NCBI GenBank assembly: GCA_949316495.1 | Contig: OX439003.1 | Span: 25,312,162 to 25,376,161 of the forward strand | Source of the DNA: Amphiduros pacificus | Taxonomy: Eukaryota > Annelida > Polychaeta > Phyllodocida > Hesionidae | Direction of reading: 5' to 3' | Length of the DNA stretch: 64,000 nt | In this document: piece by piece, positions 54,756 to 64,000 of the stretch | How positions within the stretch are numbered: the first letter of the stretch is position 1 | Layout of the letters: every line of letters starts with the position of its first letter | Notes under the pieces: model-generated | Told to the model about the DNA's origin: nothing | Databases searched by the model: none | The model's input: the letters and a program-made list of their open reading frames with translations, nothing else | Position numbers and translations under genes: made by a program

Positions 54756-57700
54756 TCTGAATATATTTCTATTATTGTTAATAAATTCGTCTACAGAGGT
54801 ATGGTAAAGCTAAAAAAACCTTACTTCCATATTTCCACATAGTACATTTATACTAGTAAACATATGTATATGCACCATATCGCCTTCAAGGCAGTATGGA
54901 TGTTGCATGACTGAACTATGGGCTCGGTGGACAACTGCTGGGGGCAACACGGGAATTCTCCTACAATTAACAGTTGGTTTCCTCATCAAAGGAGCACAGA
55001 TTGAGCCAATTGTCTTCTTGCACAAGACATTTCGTCCCTAACTCTATCCTGATATACAGTGCACATATATTTTTATTGCTACATGATAAACATACTAAAA
55101 GTACTGTTTTCATGTCAAGATGTCCATAGACCCTTTTCATGAAAATCCTCTTCCACAGTATATCCCTCGGTTACTTTATTTATCAGATGGATTTACTGTT
55201 TATTTTGTGTTTTTGACTGTTTTTGTTAGTCAGATTTTCTTATCATTCGAATATTGTTGTAACTTCTGAATGTACTAATTGTAAAATTACCAGAAGATAA
55301 ACAAGTAATAGTCGACATGCGTTATGTAGTATGATTCAAAATATTTGCATGATAACTTGAACAATTAGTGAAACGTATCCCCTCTTCCAACTGAAGAGAT
55401 CGATTCAGATCGAAACCGTTGTTGGTATTTGCTAGGGACTATACCCGTCGTTCAGCTTTTTCTTGAGGATCCTTGCCTTTTATACTGTATCCCGTCTTAA
55501 AATATAGATGAAAAAAAAAAAACTCAGGTGAAAATGTCAAGGTTTCATATTGTTTAAATCCCTTATATTTATTTTAACAGTTCAAATGACTTTCAGCGAA
55601 GAGTTGTAGCCATTAAAATTATCAATTACACTGCTGGGAGACACATGTGTTTTGTGCTACCTTGAATTACACATTGAAATAAAGTTGGTTATGACACACA
55701 TTTTCGACACACGATCATTATATATTTACGAATAACTGAAAAAAAAGCTTCTGCTGTGTTTCGCAAAGCATTACTTTAAATACAAAGCAAGTCATGTTTT
55801 ATTCCATATTTGTGGTAATTGAATCAGGGACATTAATATATGTTGTTTAATATTTTATTTATTCATTCATTTATGTACTCTATATCTATTAACCATTGCT
55901 CAAATATTATTTTATATTCAACATTATAATCATTTGTATTTATGGAAACTCTATTTACCATGGGTTAAAGCAACAGGAAAATAATTCTCCTTTTGCTAGA
56001 AATTGGCATTTTATCACAATTGTGGTAGTTGATGCCAATGAGTGAGGGGATCCTGAGGGTGAACCACTGAAAGATTTACACTGCCCCATAAAGGAGGCAT
56101 GCCTGGACCCCGGGCAGGGTCACGAGGACTTCCATACTTGTCAGACCCACCTTATGATAGAACACCTGGCTGCCGTATGCAGTGAGAGCTTTCAACCAAC
56201 ACTACCATTGCTAATAAAATTGGAGGTCCATAATTCGCCTCTGAGCGCTAGACCTTTATATATCCCAATATGATATCTGAGGTATGCGAAATATAAGTGG
56301 AAATATCACCCATATTATACTCTTTCTATGTTTCTATTAAGACATAAAATGCTAGATGGAATGACTCCATGTATGATGTGAGCATTCAAATACTGAATGA
56401 CAAAGGCATAAAGGCAGAGTACATAGGTAGATTGACGCCAATGCAATTAGGGATTTTTTTGAGTTACAAGATTTATGTTTACAATATTGTGACTACTCTT
56501 TTTCATAGAGTAATGGTGTTTTGATTTTTATATTTCTATCATATCTTGGCCTTTGTATGTTCAGTTGTTCCTTTACGCTGATTACACCTTGCGTGATGAC
56601 TGGTTGTACCTATGTATTATATGATGGAGAAACATATTACCAGCAATGTTAAATGCCAGGAAAACCGGTGGATATTGCAACTACAACCTGTTTTAATGTA
56701 TCATGAACACTTTCAGGTCATCCCATTAGATAGCTTTCCTTAAGTAAAATATCCCGGAGAGTTCCAAAAGAATACAACAAACTAATAAATCTGTAAAGAA
56801 ATGGACTATTATGCCAAACAAATGTGAATATATTTGGTTTAAAATATTATCTGCCTTAACTCTGCTGTACTTTGCCTCTCTCAAACAGAGAAATAAATAG
56901 ATATAATATACTATTTACAACCCCTCTTTATTTATTTCATTTAACACCATTCCATTAGTAGAATTGACAAATAATTGATAAGGTTGTTTAAGACATTCAA
57001 GTAATTTTGATTGCATAGAAATGATTTATCATGTACCAAAGAGTTCTATCTATCTGTCGACTTCTTAATTTTGATATATCTTGAAATAATGTTATCCATA
57101 ATTTCTTGATTTACAAACTAATTGAATCGGTAGAGCAATGAATCGTTGCCTTAGTTGGTTGTAGGTAGAGTACGGGTGGTTACATACACTTTATATGGCC
57201 TATGTTGCTGAAAGCATTGTAGACGTAAAACATCATTTTACTCACAGCCAGCTGAATTTACAAAGGTGAAAATTGAAATTTTGCGAGGATTCATTTGCTT
57301 TTTACTCCTTAAGCTTCGTTTCTGTTTCATGTAATATTCAAGGAGATGACCCATTTAAGCAATCTCAATTCTTTAGCAACATAATAAATAAATGATCTGT
57401 GATAGGCCTTTTTGGCAAGGCATATATCTAGAATTTCCAAAGCATGCTTTCGTGTTCACGGATAATTGTGACTGACAAACATATAAATAAACTGCTATAA
57501 CTACCTTTATTACTCATTCTGTGTCTATCTAACCATTTGTAAAAATAAAATCATATTGTGACAGACATGTTATGCAGAAATCCACACGAGAACAATCCAG
57601 ATTTGAACCTCTCCAGACTCTCCTTAGATGCCAATCAGGCTCTGGACACGATACAACACAATGTCATTGGGAATTTGTAATCAGGCTGACATTCCACATA

Positions 57701-58228
57701 AAAAGAGAACATTGGTCCCCAAATAGTCCCCAAATAGTAGGAATATATATGTGTTTTAGGAATAAACACGAAAGGCTCTACATTGTGAATTGATTAAGAA
57801 AGTAGATCCACACATGGATGACATCATTCTTCTCTCTGATTTCACAGCAGGAGAATGGCATCAGGTTATCTTTATTGGAAGGGAATGACAATATAACTTA
57901 CTCCATAATTATACGATATGTTTACTTTGCATCAGATATTTTATCTGATATTCTTGTTTTGCAGTCAACATTATTGTGCACATACCGTTTCAATACTGCT
58001 CTCTTAATACTTAATCCTAAGATCCCTCCTCTTTGAACCCTTTGGATATTTCATCAATTCCTGGTGTTATCATCTGCTGCTCTTGTGCTAATTTAAACTA
58101 ATTCCCTATCAAGCCTCCCTAATTAACTGAGGATTTATTTGTGTTGTAATTCACTGATCTGCGTGATTAGAGAGACAACATTTGTCATTATAGTAATGAG
58201 TAAAAAGGGAGAAAGAGGAGCTACTCAC

Positions 58229-59790
58229 CCAGTTTTAGCAAAGTTAGTCCAATATGTCATAATCCGCTTGCTGAGATCCCTCTCCCTGTCGGTATAGTTG
58301 AGACCTGGCTTGAGGGGGTCCCCAAATGTAAAAATAATCTCATCCCCATGAAGCACCCCCATCCACTGGGGCCAGGGGTTAGAAGAGTAGCGTTCTGTGA
58401 AGTAATACATATACACATTCTCTCCTGCATTTGCATAGACTTGCCCAAATTCATTTACATTACAAGTAAAATGTACATCACCAACAGCGTTGTCTAGAGC
58501 TTTTAAATTGGCTAGTTGATCCTCCCGGTCTATCCAATTTGTATAGTGGTAAGTTATAGCTTCTAAGCCAAATGAATTGATTTGTCTAGGATATTGAGGA
58601 TAGTAGTAAAAGAGAATATTGATGCTGGCGAGAAACTGTTCTCTCGTCATTGTACTTTTGTTGAGTCTTAGATAATCATGTAACTCATAAATGAGAAAGA
58701 AAGTTCCCTCGTTGAGATTCGAACCCATTAAAACTGGGCATTTCTTGAAGCTCTTTAGTCTGAGGGAGGTCTCCGGAGATTCCACAAGAAAAGCGCCATC
58801 TATGACAGGAACAAAAGGAAATTGAATAATACCACGTGATACCCATTGCTCTTCTACGAGACGCTGGGGTGGTATGTCTTGTAGACATTTGGCAACATCG
58901 TCCATGTCTTCAATGCGGGGACAGCCCAGGTACTCATAAGCCAACTCTAGCGATCTTCTCTTTCCTTCCTTCATGGTCATTGTGCCCCATGGCATGTTTG
59001 CTGTACCACTCTGCATTATGGCTCGCTGGAACTTGCTCCTTGACAAGGGTGATAATAGGTGAAGACTGACACTCACCGACCCTGCACTCTCACCAAACAG
59101 AGTTACATTGTTAGGGTCTCCTCCAAAATGGCGGATATTTTGTTGTACCCATTCTAAGCCCATGAGCTGATCAAACAGACCTGCATTTCCTGGGGCAGCA
59201 GGGTGTCCCAGAGACAAAAATCCAAGGGCTCCCACTCGGTATCCTATGGAAACCACAATGATGTTATTTTCAGCTGCAAGAATTTTCCCATCATAAAGAT
59301 TTAAAGTTGTTGTGCCACTATAAAAGCCACCACCATAAATCCAAACGAAAACAGCCGATTTTCTCAGTCTGGGATGAGTTTTTGGAACCCATACATTAAG
59401 ATATAGGCAGTCTTCACTGACCCGTGTGTTGGGATTCCACATGTTAGAACCCCTAAATTCTCCAAACATCTCATCTGGGCTTTGATAACATGAGTTTGGA
59501 AGTTTTGTGGCATTGTAGATCCCATTCCAGGATTCAATGGGTTGGGGGTGTTTGAATCTGAGGTGGCCTACAGGGGCTTTGGCAAATGGGATCCCAAGGA
59601 AAGCATCTATAGCACTTTTAGTGTTTGGTAGGTAGTAACGTATTCCTCTGACACGGCCTTTTTCTGTGTTGACTATAAGGTCATCATTCCGCCCTGAACT
59701 AACCACATTCATATGGCTCAAACAGAAGAACAAGAGGAGAAACAGCACATGCTGTCCCCGACAGTGAACCCGTATCAACTTGAGTGTCAT
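58229..59790 (-). CDS. ache: Acetylcholinesterase-type cholinesterase, exon 1 (main catalytic exon)
   Basis: This exon encodes residues 1-520 and two bases of Gly521. The enzyme hydrolyses acetylcholine outside the cell. The start is the ATG at 59790: the frame has an upstream TGA at 59845-59847 and no earlier ATG. Residues 1 to about 32 form a signal peptide with core VLFLLLFFCLS. The triad is Ser235 (FGESAGS), Glu361 (NLNEGTFF) and His481 (HGDE). Gly154, Gly155 and Ala236 form the oxyanion hole. Trp118 matches the choline-binding Torpedo Trp84. Cys101-Cys128 and Cys290-Cys302 are the first two disulfides. Asp106, Tyr157 and probably Trp316 belong to the peripheral site, while Torpedo Tyr70 is Ser104. 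Torpedo acyl-pocket Phe288 is Ile322, and Phe290 is kept as Phe324. N-glycosylation sequons occur at Asn93, 228, 377 and 498. The donor is GG|GTGAGT. A butyrylcholinesterase-like substrate range is possible, but with the T exon the cholinesterase call is firm. Confidence 0.96.
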
Positions 59791-59859
59791 GCTGAAGCTG
59801 TCCCTTGTCACGTGGTGGTGGCTAGGGCGCGAACCTGCGACCCCTCACTCCACGACAAC
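59791..59859 (-). other. 5' UTR part of coding exon 1, with 3' splice site
   Basis: A 3' splice site, TTTTGTATGATTGCAG|G, ends at 59860 on the minus strand, so the coding exon probably begins at 59859 with 69 bases of 5' UTR. An in-frame TGA at 59845-59847 protects the ATG choice. Within this leader the minus-strand stretch GGGGTCGCAGGTTCGCGCCC resembles the B-box region of tRNA-derived SINEs, which suggests that the leader may come from such an element. The pyrimidine tract is only fair, so the exact boundary is uncertain. Confidence 0.5.
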
Positions 59860-61633
59860 CTGCAATCATACAAAACATCAAAGTTTTATTAAATTACATT
59901 GCCACCAGCTCTCTCACAATAAAGATTTAAATGTCATAGATGAAACTTTCAGAAAACACATAACTTCTCACGGAAACCTACATGTAATTTAATATTTGAA
60001 GTCAATCAGCATGCAACCCTCAACACATTATTTATATGGCCTTTAAAAATGTTAAAGTATAATGAATACTAAGGCTGATTCAAACACAAAGCACCATAAA
60101 ACCTAAGCATTAAACTCTGAAGTAGTGTAAAATGTAGCAGCAATGAGAATAACGAGGACAAGAGAAGGAAACCGCAGCACGCCGGTGCTCCCGATACAGT
60201 TTATCATGAGAACTCTACAATTCGATCATTGCAATCGATCTGAAATAGATTTAACAATAAGGCAATGCGAGAAGGCAGCACGCACTGGATGCTGTCCCGC
60301 CTGGTAAAGTTATCTAACACTTTCATATAAGATTGTAGTATTGGAAACAAAGTCAGCCAACCTGCTCAGATGCGAGTCCAAGTTATCTCTCTGTAGAACG
60401 TTGTGTTTTAAATTAACCAGTATTCCATAGTGTGCATTAAAATTCACACAACTTAAGTTTTAATCCATGGTGAGTTTTGTATGGCTTTGACAGAGTTGGA
60501 GTAGAAGTGTGTGTGGTGTTTGTAGTAGCATCAAGTGTGATGAGGTGGTCGCTGCTGCTGCTGCTACACCGAGGCCGACACTGCCAGCATCCCGCCCTAC
60601 CATCATAGCTTTATCTCGGCCAGGCTCGGGGGTGGCAAGTCTCCGGCGAAAAGCATTTCCTTGTAGCGCGCTGCCACATTGTCTTGATGGACCAGAGAGT
60701 CTGCATGAACATAACGAGCCGGCATTTGGTGCACACTGGGGTGGCAAAGCAACAAACCTCAACTCTTCATGCAAAACTGTACATGATTCCCCCAATCAAA
60801 CTCTTTGATGTAGCACCAACCATTACAAGAAATTTGCCCCAAAGAGCCTCACCGTTTCCGTTTTCCGTAAATTTGAATGATTTTTCTCCTAGACCTCAAT
60901 GTCCAAGTTTCCCCAGCAAGTGGTCTGCCCCAGGAGAATGAGTGGCCTTGGGTTCGACTCAGTTTTAATAACAAGGTGCGTATTGTCAGCAATTTGGCAG
61001 GCAAGATTGAGGCTTTATCTGTGTTTGCATGATAATAGAGTTGGCTAGCTCTACATAGCACTATGATTTCATACAAAAAGGCCAGACAGGCTGGAACTAG
61101 CACATATTACAGAGTTGTATGCTGTACTGACGAGATGGAACAAGCCATCCCCCCCAAAGTGTTCAGGTGCAAAACACACCTACAGGATGCAAGCTTTCCC
61201 AACCAATCTATACGCTAAATACGCACCAGCCGCTTCCCCATCGCATGTCCTCTGTTTGATTAAAAGATACACACTTATGTGATCAGAGGGAGATGTTCAC
61301 TAACTCTCAGTACCAACATGCACACATGAAACTAAATAATACTTCCTCACTCGGTTCGCTTCCACTCACTTTATCTGATTTTACAACTTGGGAACATATA
61401 CTCACTTCACTAACAGCTATAATGATTGTATGGGTGCTCTTATGGCAATGGTGAGTACGCTGTACACACTATGTGCGTGCCATCCAACAATGGTGTTGTA
61501 ACACGTTAAAACTACATCTGACTCTACCCCCCGATGCTGAGCCTCATCCGGGCCATCCCAGGCAGGGTGTCTCAGTGCATATCCTCCCACGTGATTCAAG
61601 CTGAACATGATTGTCAACAAATCAGTTTTGACT
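59860..61633. other. Upstream region of the cholinesterase gene
   Basis: No protein-coding frame is recognisable. It probably contains 5' intron sequence and perhaps an upstream exon of the cholinesterase gene. The only standout is the CpG-rich patch at about 60530-60730. No donor site could be chosen with confidence. Confidence 0.5.
60530..60730 (-). promoter_or_regulatory. CpG-rich patch, candidate 5' exon or promoter
   Basis: About a dozen CpG dinucleotides occur in roughly 200 bases, against a background in which CpG is rare. A short (CTG)n run lies near 60549. The position is 0.7 to 0.9 kb upstream of the 5' UTR splice acceptor. Overlapping open frames on both strands here are of the type that GC-rich DNA produces by chance. 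Function is inferred only from composition and position. Confidence 0.3.
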
Positions 61634-62290
61634 TGCAAGGGTATTTGTGAAGATATCAGTATTGTTGTGCAAGGGTACACGTGAAGTGAATGTGTTTGTT
61701 TGTTTTTGTTTTGGGTTTTACATCACTTTCAACATTATTTCAGTCATTTTGTGATGAGACCTACTTGTAACAGATATAGTGCTGCCTCACTGAATTGTCA
61801 TGTCGCAGGTCCTTGACATGACAACCCACCCGGTCACAGATTTACAAGGACAACGGGTTAACCCTTTAGGCACAGGCCTCAGCTCATGTGGGAAATTGTA
61901 TCATGAGTTCAATCCCGGCACGGCCGGGGTTCGAACCCACGACCTTTGGATCACCACAGAGGAACTGGTGCTAATAAGCTGGCGATCTAACCAACTGCGC
62001 CACGGCCCGTGGCCTGAAGTAAATGTGAAGATATTAGTATTACTAATATATACTGATATAAGATATCAGTATTGTTGTAGGAGGGTAACTGTGAAGATGT
62101 AGGAATTGTTGTATGAGGGTATATATGAAGATTTCAGTGTTGTTGTACAAAGGTATATGTAAATGTGTCAGTATTGCTATATACATTAATATATGTGGGG
62201 GTATCACTGTTGAGGTTCAGAGGTGTATGTTAAGGTTGGCTGTAGTTTGATACATGCGAAGTTATCAGTAATGTAATACAAGGGTATACG
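61634..62290. repeat. Degenerate 40-50 bp minisatellite interrupted by a SINE
   Basis: Variants of GAAGATATCAGTATTGTTG and CAAGGGTATATGT recur on both sides of the SINE at 61695-62014. Two or so copies lie to the left and about six to the right. The SINE therefore inserted into an existing array. Confidence 0.75.
61695..62014 (-). mobile_element. tRNA-derived SINE, full length, with target-site duplication
   Basis: This is the same family as 41426-41744, in reverse orientation. Aligned by eye the two copies differ at only about one base in twenty, so both are fairly young. A 13-base target-site duplication with one mismatch flanks it: TGAAGTGAATGTG at 61682-61694 and TGAAGTAAATGTG at 62015-62027. 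The 3' end is a run of AAACAAA-type units. The A and B boxes are intact, apart from one change just after the A box. Confidence 0.95.
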
Positions 62291-63535
62291 TTTTTGCTGT
62301 TATCAGAAGATTGGTACTTTTGTGGCAGATCAGTACGTTTACACGTAAAAGATACACTAACTTTAAAAGAAATGTTGATTCTGTGATCTATTCCGTGCAA
62401 TGCGTCATTAACTAAAACCATAACACGGGTAATCAATACCATCAATATAATCACGATGTGAATCATATATTGTTTGATTTTTCTCATGGAGGAGAATATC
62501 ATTTGTTGGTTTCATGATATGAGGATATAATGCAAGTTAGGGAACACCTAACAAAGTAAATGTTTTCAAAGTGGTTTGGTTAACTGTGAAATACCGCGAC
62601 GGATAATTGAGTCAAATGCGGCAGGCGGATCACTCCAAATGTCCTCATAACTAACTAATCCTAGCAGTGACAAACACACTGGACTTTATTACAACCACGC
62701 CGCTGTATTTCCCATCTATGAAATATGGATAAAATTTAATGTTCTTCTAATTGGCAACTTCAGGATACGATAAATGTCTATTTTGAGCTTCTGATTGGTT
62801 AATAAATCTGCCATTGTACTTATTCATCGCCGCTGATTGGTTAAGAGCGAGTCACATGGTGCAAAAGATTGTATGGCCTTAGAAACAGGCCATAAAATTG
62901 ACAATTACTGCAGCGGAGATCGGGGAAGCTGAATGTGTGAGACTATCATCTGCCCCTGACTGCAAGCTCATTACGTGGCCCGCATTTAGCGCTGATGAGT
63001 CCAGCTTTTCCACTCTCGCGCGGGAATAACATACAAGCCACTTTCTTATCAAGGAATGAAACAAAAAAGACAAAAAAATACATCTGTTCCATCCCAATTT
63101 CTATCTGAACAGCTCGATACTCGGAAGTTGCTGAGTAAAACACACATTGCACTGGAAACAGAGGGAGTAGGCCACAGTGGCTGCTGTCATCTGGGATTGG
63201 TCCTCACCCTTTCATTGAACCTGGTTTAGGAAAAGTAGTGTCTCAGAGTGGCGCATGTGACTGACATTTGAGTATATGTTTGGCTAAAAATATTTATCCA
63301 TTGATGAGTGAATCAGTCTGAGATTGATTTTAATATTACGATTAGGAAGAATATTCCGCAATAGATTTACTTAAACAAAATATATAATGGCTGAAAAGTT
63401 GTTAAATCATGCCTTCTTTTTCCATCATTTTCTGAGATATCGTTGTCAGAGATATTATTGTCATTGAAATGATCAGTGTTTCTTACATACTATTTGATAT
63501 CATTTATCACAATCTAATGCATCGGCTGCGGAACA
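62291..63535. other. Upstream flank, no gene recognised
   Basis: No coding frame or element is recognised. Two copies of GATTGGTTAA near 62794 and 62836 and one GGATTGGTCC near 63195 are CCAAT boxes on the minus strand. They could mark a distal promoter for the cholinesterase gene, but no TATA box or donor site supports this. Confidence 0.4.
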
Positions 63536-64000
63536 TTATCATATGCTGCAGATATCACCTACCATTCATATAATGTTTACGTTTCTCACTTGTCTTACAT
63601 ATAATGTACTGCAGATATCACCTACCCTTCATATAATGTTTATGTTTGTCACTTGTCTTACATATAATGTACTGCAGATATCACCTACCCTTCATATAAT
63701 GTTTACGTTTATCACTTGTCTTACATATAATGTACTGCAGATATCACCTACCCTTCATATAATGTTTACGTTTACCACTTGTCTTACATATAATGTACAG
63801 CAGATATCACCTACCCTTCATATAATGTTTACGTCTGTCACTTGTCTTACATATAATGTACTGCAGATATCACCTACCCTTCATATAATGTTTACGTTTA
63901 TCACTTGTCTTACATATAATGTACTGCAGATATCACCTACGCTTCATATAATGTTTACGTTTATCACTTGTCTTACATATAATGTACTGCAGATATCACC
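63536..64000. repeat. 63-bp minisatellite, cut by right window edge
   Basis: About seven units of 63 bases with the cores ATAATGTACTGCAGATATCA and CTTCATATAATGTTTACGTT. The copies differ mainly at one or two positions (GTTTATC, GTTTGTC, GTTTACC). The array runs past the window end. Confidence 0.97.

Noticed and set aside
59791-59811. Extending the cholinesterase N-terminus to 59811
   Set aside because: The codon there is GTG, not ATG. The first in-frame ATG after the upstream TGA is at 59790, and it gives a normal signal peptide.

Overview
The window is AT-rich, intron-rich animal DNA dominated by one host gene, tandem repeats and short non-autonomous mobile elements. The one protein-coding gene I can support is a cholinesterase, most likely acetylcholinesterase, on the minus strand. 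It spans 59859 to 18998 in three coding exons of 1562, 194 and 131 bases. These join in frame (phases 2 and 1) into a 628-residue secreted enzyme. It has the Ser-Glu-His triad, three intrachain disulfides, the choline-binding Trp and a C-terminal tryptophan-rich T peptide used for tetramerisation. Low GC, long repeat-filled introns, tRNA-derived SINEs and the sequence of the enzyme suggest an invertebrate bilaterian. A mollusc or other lophotrochozoan is my best guess, but nothing here proves it.

Layout. From 1 to about 18.2 kb is the region downstream of the gene. It holds five tandem arrays of 14 to 60 bp, a long (TA)n tract, a 1.58-kb segmental tandem duplication that contains a 50-bp minisatellite with higher-order structure, and a degenerate array at 17.7-18.15 kb. 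The last coding exon (T peptide) is at 18998-19128, with its 3' UTR running to lower coordinates. Intron 2 (19129-26391) is mostly plain sequence. Exon 2 is at 26392-26585. Intron 1 (26586-58228, about 31.6 kb) carries most of the repeats: a diverged copy of an interspersed repeat also seen at 3.1 kb, (TA)n tracts, a 1.1-kb pyrimidine-rich tract, a 1.5-kb TTAA-flanked inverted-repeat element, a 585-bp inverted-repeat element set between two (TA)n tracts, a SINE with clear target-site duplications, and minisatellites of 26, 34, 52, 58 and 74 bp. Exon 1 (58229-59790) encodes the signal peptide and most of the catalytic domain. Upstream (59860-64000) are a small CpG-rich patch that may be a 5' exon or promoter, a second near-identical SINE inserted in a degenerate minisatellite, and a 63-bp array that runs off the right edge.

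The gene's products act on acetylcholine outside the cell. Splicing exon 2 to the T exon should give a form that can tetramerise and attach to PRiMA- or ColQ-like anchors. Reading through the exon 2 donor would give a short soluble form ending in five extra residues. No second protein-coding gene, RNA gene, CRISPR array or autonomous transposon could be supported. The most unusual points are the altered tryptophan spacing in the T peptide, the Phe-to-Ile change in the acyl pocket, two unclassified inverted-repeat elements, and a minisatellite with two base-for-base identical 200-bp higher-order units.
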